Shown here: in pieces, positions 34,478 through 37,791 of the stretch
Layout of the letters: each line of letters begins with the position of its first letter
Position numbering within the stretch: the first letter of the stretch is position 1
Assembly (NCBI GenBank): GCA_016791145.1
Contig: JAEUNJ010000280.1
Coordinates: 1-37,791, forward strand
Reading direction: 5' to 3'
Source of the DNA: Rhodocyclaceae bacterium
GTDB taxonomy: Bacteria; Pseudomonadota; Gammaproteobacteria; Burkholderiales; Rhodocyclaceae
Length of the DNA stretch: 37,791 nucleotides
The notes under the pieces: generated by a model
Told to the model about the DNA's origin: nothing
The model's input: only the letters and a program-made list of their open reading frames with translations
The model's database searches: none
Position numbers and translations under genes: made by a program

Positions 34478-35589
34478 TGTCAGGAATCACGCCCATCGTG
34501 ATGCCCAAGTGGGGCCTCTCGATGCAGGAGGGCCGGGTCGTCGAGTGGCTGGTGGAGGAGGGCGCCCGCATCGAGGTCGGCATGGCCATCCTCGAGGTGG
34601 AGACCGACAAGATCGCCAACGCCGTCGAGGCGGCCGACGCCGGCACCTTGCGGCGGCGCGTCGCCGCGGAGGGCGAGGTGCTGCCCGTCAAGGCGCTGCT
34701 GGGCGTGATGGCCGGGTCCGATGTCAGCGATGCGGAGATCGATGCCTACGTGGCCGGCTACGTGACGCCGGTCGCCGACGAAGCGGGGGAGGAGGCGGCG
34801 CCGGCCACCCGGTTCATCGAGGTGGACGGCCTGCGCATCCGCTACGCCCGGCGTGGCACCGCCGAGGGCACGCCGGTGCTGCTGATCCACGGCTACGGCG
34901 GCGACCTGGACAACTGGCTGTTCAACATCGACGCCATCGGCGAACGCCTGCCCGTCATCGCCTTCGACCTGCCCGGCCACGGCCAGTCCTCCGTGGCCGT
35001 GCCGGGCAACGACGTGGCGGCCCTGGCCGCCTTCACGGGCCGGCTCATGGAGGCCCTGGAGGTGGGGACGGCGCACCTGGTGGGCCATTCGCTGGGTGGG
35101 GCCATCGCCTGCGAGCTGGCCCTGTCGCAGCCCGGCCGGGTGGCCTCCCTGGGCCTGATCGCCAGCGCCGGCTTCGGCGACGAGATCGACGAGGGCTACA
35201 CCCGGGGCTTCGCCACGGCCCAGTCGAAGCGGGACCTGAAGGCGGTGATGGAAATGCTCTTCGCGGACCCGGCGGCGGTCACCCGGCAGATGCTCGACGA
35301 CGTGCTGAAGTACAAGCGGCTGGACGGCGTCGGCGAACTCCTGGGCCGGCTCTGCGACGGGCTCTTCGCCGGCGGCCGGCAGCAGGCCCAGCCGGGGCTG
35401 CGCCTGGCCGGCTGCGGCAAGCCGGTGCTGGCCGTCTGGGGCCGGGAGGACCGCATCGTTCCGGCGGCCCATGCCGAACGGGTACCCCGGCCGGCGACGG
35501 TGGCGGTCCTCGACGGGGCGGGGCACATGGTGCAGATGGAGAAGGCGAACGAGGTGAACCGCCTGATCCTGAAGCATGTGGCCGGCTGA
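34477..35589 (+). CDS. acoC: Acetoin dehydrogenase E2 component: lipoyl domain fused to alpha/beta hydrolase
   Basis: The 370-residue protein has a lipoyl domain (1-80) with the modified lysine K45 in VETDKIANAV. A short linker leads to an alpha/beta hydrolase domain (about 112-368). Its nucleophile S205 is in VGHSLGG, the acid is expected in VWGREDRIVP, and the histidine is in GAGHMVQME. This replaces the usual CoA-acetyltransferase catalytic domain, as is known for the AcoC group. There is no peripheral subunit-binding domain. No E3 (AcoL) gene follows, so a general dihydrolipoamide dehydrogenase must serve. The last 14 nt overlap the lipoate ligase gene. Confidence 0.94.
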   Translation: MSGITPIVMPKWGLSMQEGRVVEWLVEEGARIEVGMAILEVETDKIANAVEAADAGTLRRRVAAEGEVLPVKALLGVMAGSDVSDAEIDAYVAGYVTPVADEAGEEAAPATRFIEVDGLRIRYARRGTAEGTPVLLIHGYGGDLDNWLFNIDAIGERLPVIAFDLPGHGQSSVAVPGNDVAALAAFTGRLMEALEVGTAHLVGHSLGGAIACELALSQPGRVASLGLIASAGFGDEIDEGYTRGFATAQSKRDLKAVMEMLFADPAAVTRQMLDDVLKYKRLDGVGELLGRLCDGLFAGGRQQAQPGLRLAGCGKPVLAVWGREDRIVPAAHAERVPRPATVAVLDGAGHMVQMEKANEVNRLILKHVAG

Positions 35590-36340
35590 AGCTTCCGTCG
35601 TGCCGTCAGGGGTCGGGGCAGCGTCCGGCGGTCCCGCCTTCCTGCCGGAAATCCTGCCGGCGCCCCTGGCCGGCGAGGCGCCGGAACTGGACTGGCTGGA
35701 GGAAGCCCTGGCCGGCCGGCCGCGGGCCGTCCTCTGGCGCTCCGCGCCGGCCCTGGTGGTCCCGGCCTCCTACCGGCGGTACGAGGGGCTGGGGGAGGTG
35801 TCGTCCGCCTTCGCCGCCCGCGGCTGGCCCGTCCGGGTGCGGCGTTCCGGCGGCGGCCTGGTGCCCCAGGGCCCGGGCATCCTGAACCTGAGCCTCGCCT
35901 GGCGGGCCGAAGGGCCGGACGGGGGGGCGGGCGACGCCGCCTACGCGCGCCTCTGCGGCGTGCTGTCCCGCGGCCTGGCCCGCCTGGGCCTGGCGTCCCG
36001 GCCGGCGGCCGTGGCCGGCTCATTCTGCGACGGGCGCTGGAACCTGGCCGCCGACCTGCCCGATGGGCCCCGGAAGCTGGCCGGCACCGCCCAGTACTGG
36101 CGCCGCCGGGGAGGGCGCAGCGCCGTCCTCGCCCATGCCCTGCTCCTGGTGGAGGCGGATGCGGCCGGCCTCACGGCCCTGGCCAACGAGGTCGAGTCAG
36201 CCCTCGGCAGCGGGCGGCGCTACGACCCCTGGGCCGTCACCGACGTGGCCGCCGAATGGCGCCGCACCCACGGCACGGCGGCGCCGGCGGACCTGGTGGA
36301 CCGGGTGGCCGAGGCCCTGTGCCTCGCCATCGTCTCCTAA
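35576..36340 (+). CDS. Lipoate-protein ligase A/octanoyltransferase family
   Basis: The 254-residue BPL/LplA/LipB-fold enzyme would attach lipoate to K45 of AcoC. The binding motif RRSGGGLVPQGPGILNLS (89-106) and the catalytic lysine K167 in PRKLAGTAQYWRRRG are clear. It lacks the C-terminal accessory domain of E. coli LplA, so it is a short form like LplJ/LipM relatives. Its ATG at 35576 lies inside the end of acoC; a GTG at 35600 is an alternative start. Overlap with acoC argues for co-expression. Whether it uses free lipoate or octanoyl-ACP cannot be told. Confidence 0.85.
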   Translation: MWPAEASVVPSGVGAASGGPAFLPEILPAPLAGEAPELDWLEEALAGRPRAVLWRSAPALVVPASYRRYEGLGEVSSAFAARGWPVRVRRSGGGLVPQGPGILNLSLAWRAEGPDGGAGDAAYARLCGVLSRGLARLGLASRPAAVAGSFCDGRWNLAADLPDGPRKLAGTAQYWRRRGGRSAVLAHALLLVEADAAGLTALANEVESALGSGRRYDPWAVTDVAAEWRRTHGTAAPADLVDRVAEALCLAIVS

Positions 36341-36488
36341 TGGTCGGGGATGTCGGCATCGCGGCGGGGGTGCCGCTCCCACGCAAGCCAACCCGGCGCG
36401 GCCCTCCGGGCGCCGACGCTCGTGCCACCCTTTGTACCCTCCGCGCCTCTACGATGAGGCCTTTTCGATCGACTGGAAGGAGACTCCC

Positions 36489-36797
36489 ATGGTCCTGCTC
36501 GAATTCTCCATGTCGCCCCTGACCAAGGGCGACAGCGTCAGCGCCTTCGTCGCCCGTTCCCTGGACATCATCGACAAGAGCGGGCTGCCCTACCAGCTCA
36601 CGCCCATGGGCACCATCATCGAGGGCGAATGGGACCAGGTGATGGGCGTGGTCACGGCCTGCTTCGCGGCCATGAAGGTGGACTGCCCCAGGATCGGGGC
36701 CAACATCAAGATAGACTACCGGGACGCCCCCGGCGGGCGGCTGACGTCCAAGGTCGCCTCGGTGCAGGAGAAGGTGGGCCGCAGGCTCTCGACCTGA
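36489..36797 (+). CDS. MTH1187/YkoF-like thiamine-binding protein
   Basis: The 102-residue protein is a small ferredoxin-like fold protein with VLLEFSMSPLTKGDSVSAFVARSLDIIDKSGLPYQLTPMGTIIEGEWDQV, the standard sequence of the MTH1187 (DUF77) family. Some members bind thiamine or its pyrimidine part. GGAAGGAG precedes the ATG. It lies 73 nt before thiM, which supports a thiamine link. It may be transcribed separately from aco because 148 bp separate it from the lipoate ligase gene. Confidence 0.88.
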   Translation: MVLLEFSMSPLTKGDSVSAFVARSLDIIDKSGLPYQLTPMGTIIEGEWDQVMGVVTACFAAMKVDCPRIGANIKIDYRDAPGGRLTSKVASVQEKVGRRLST

Positions 36798-36870
36798 GCC
36801 GGGGCGTCCGCTCCGCCGGCCGTTCGGGGGGCGTCCCGATGGTTGGCCTTTTCTGACGATGGAATGACAA

Positions 36871-37692
36871 ATGCTCACCGGTGAACAACTCTGGGAAGAC
36901 GTGCGGGCAGTCCGTGCCGGTTCCCCGCTCGTCCATAGCATCACCAATTTCGTGGTGATGAACTTCAATGCCAATGTGCTGCTGGCCCTCGGCGCCTCGC
37001 CGGTCATGGCCCACGCCGAGGAGGAGGTGGAGGACATGGCCTCCATCGCCCAGGCCCTGGTCCTCAACATCGGCACCCTGGAGCCCGACTGGATCGCCGC
37101 CATGAAGCTGGCCCTGCTGCGGGCCCGGTCCCGGGGTATCCCCGTCGTCCTGGACCCGGTGGGCGCCGGCGCCACGCCCTATCGCAACCGGGCGCTGGCC
37201 GAACTGATGGCGGCGGGGTCTCCGACCATCGTGCGCGGCAACGGTTCGGAGATCATGAGCGTGGCGGGCCTGTCGGCGGCCACCAAGGGGGTGGACAGCA
37301 GTTCCTCGTCGGACGACGCCCTCGACGCCGCCCGGGCCCTGGCCCGCGGCACGGGGGCGGTCGTCTGCATCTCGGGCGCCGACGACCACGTGGTCGATGC
37401 CGGCGGGCGCCGGGCGACGCTCTCCAACGGCCATCCCTGGATGACCCGCGTCACCGGCGTCGGATGCTCCTCGACGGCGATGATCGGCGCCTTCGCGGCC
37501 GTGCAGCCGGATGCCTGGCGGGCGACGACGGCCGCCATGGCCTATCTGGGCGTCGTCGGCCAGTGGGCCCACGAGCGGGTCGCCGCCGCGGGCGGCGGCA
37601 TCGGCGCCTATCAGATGGCCCTGCTCGACGGCCTGCACCTGCTGGAGGCCGACGCCTTCCTCTCCCGCCTGCGCCTGGCATCGGGCGGATGA
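36871..37692 (+). CDS. thiM: Hydroxyethylthiazole kinase
   Basis: The 273-residue ribokinase-like enzyme phosphorylates hydroxyethylthiazole for thiamine salvage. Markers are [32 protein letters not shown] (18-48), [15 protein letters not shown] and the C-terminal anion-hole motif [15 protein letters not shown], in which the usual GTGC is GVGC. The length fits ThiM. No thiD or thiE is seen before the window ends. A thiamine-pyrophosphate riboswitch was looked for upstream and not found. Confidence 0.93.
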   Translation: MLTGEQLWEDVRAVRAGSPLVHSITNFVVMNFNANVLLALGASPVMAHAEEEVEDMASIAQALVLNIGTLEPDWIAAMKLALLRARSRGIPVVLDPVGAGATPYRNRALAELMAAGSPTIVRGNGSEIMSVAGLSAATKGVDSSSSSDDALDAARALARGTGAVVCISGADDHVVDAGGRRATLSNGHPWMTRVTGVGCSSTAMIGAFAAVQPDAWRATTAAMAYLGVVGQWAHERVAAAGGGIGAYQMALLDGLHLLEADAFLSRLRLASGG

Positions 37693-37742
37693 GCGCCCCG
37701 CGCGGCCGCCCGAAGGGGCGCAACCGGGAACATGGAGCCGCG

Positions 37743-37782
37743 CGGCGGCAAACCGCCGTCACCCCCTCCCGCCGGGAGGGGG
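37743..37782 (+). terminator. Two strong GC hairpins after thiM
   Basis: GGCGG-CAAA-CCGCC (about 37744-37757) is followed by CCCCCTCCC-GCC-GGGAGGGGG (37762-37782). The second has a 9-bp stem with a 3-nt loop. No U-tract follows within the window. It looks like a repeated intergenic palindrome of high-GC betaproteobacteria and may act as a transcript end. Confidence 0.5.
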
Positions 37783-37791
37783 TCGGGGGGA

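Noticed and set aside
36341..36488. Thiamine pyrophosphate riboswitch before the thiamine genes
   Set aside because: A GGGGTGCC-like string is present near 36367, but CTGAGA and the conserved 3' half are missing.
37689..37791. ORF starting on the thiM stop (ATGA) and open to the window end
   Set aside because: It runs through two strong GC hairpins that look intergenic, and the 34 codons are arginine/glycine-rich with no family signal. More downstream sequence would be needed.

Overview
The window is about 38 kb of very GC-rich DNA (roughly 70 % by eye, with strong G/C preference at third codon positions). It looks like the chromosome of a betaproteobacterium, most probably a Rhodocyclales/Burkholderiales-type environmental species. 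Supporting features are an acoR-acoXABC acetoin locus with a sigma-54 promoter, divergent ppk/ppx, an mlaEFD block with an auxiliary lipoprotein, an acuI/prpE pair, and NlpC/P60 and RssA-type envelope proteins. The genus is an inference; no rRNA or species marker is present. I see no phage, integrase, IS transposase or CRISPR array.

Layout. 1-1.5 kb: the 5' part of a DUF4344-type metallopeptidase (leaving the window), a 134-bp CACAGAG palindromic element, a membrane protein and a 60-codon ORF with a very strong ribosome binding site. 1.6-2.7 kb: a Fur-box-controlled ferric iron binding protein. 3.0-4.6 kb: a patatin-like lipoprotein and an NlpC/P60 hydrolase whose mRNA may be leaderless. 4.7-8.8 kb: acuI, a response regulator with a degenerate GGDEF domain, and prpE. 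8.9-12.1 kb: tRNA-Val(GAC), a terminator, rtcB, a sterol-desaturase-like membrane enzyme and a small membrane protein. 12.2-15.9 kb: a 1222-residue RTX protein. 16.2-20.2 kb: divergent ppk and ppx. 20.2-25.4 kb: mlaE-mlaF-mlaD, an ABC auxiliary lipoprotein and an acyl-CoA synthetase. 25.6-26.7 kb: a ChaA-like antiporter. 26.9-28.9 kb (minus): an ECF sigma factor, zinc-finger anti-sigma factor, periplasmic metal-sensor-like protein and DnrO-like protein, with an ECF-type promoter in front. 29.2-36.3 kb: acoR, then acoX-acoA-acoB-acoC and a lipoate ligase. 36.5-37.7 kb: a thiamine-binding protein and thiM.

How the parts fit. AcoR is predicted to bind a perfect inverted repeat at its own 3' end and activate a TGGCAC-N5-TTGC sigma-54 promoter. 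The resulting enzyme needs thiamine diphosphate (AcoA/B) and lipoate (AcoC), and genes for both cofactors follow directly. The ECF operon looks like a self-contained envelope metal/redox sensing module. PrpE and AcuI together could route acrylate or propionate to propionyl-CoA, and a probable c-di-GMP-binding regulator sits between them. rtcB begins 20 nt after the terminator of tRNA-Val, so its expression may depend on read-through from the tRNA promoter. These links come from sequence and position only; nothing here was tested by database search.
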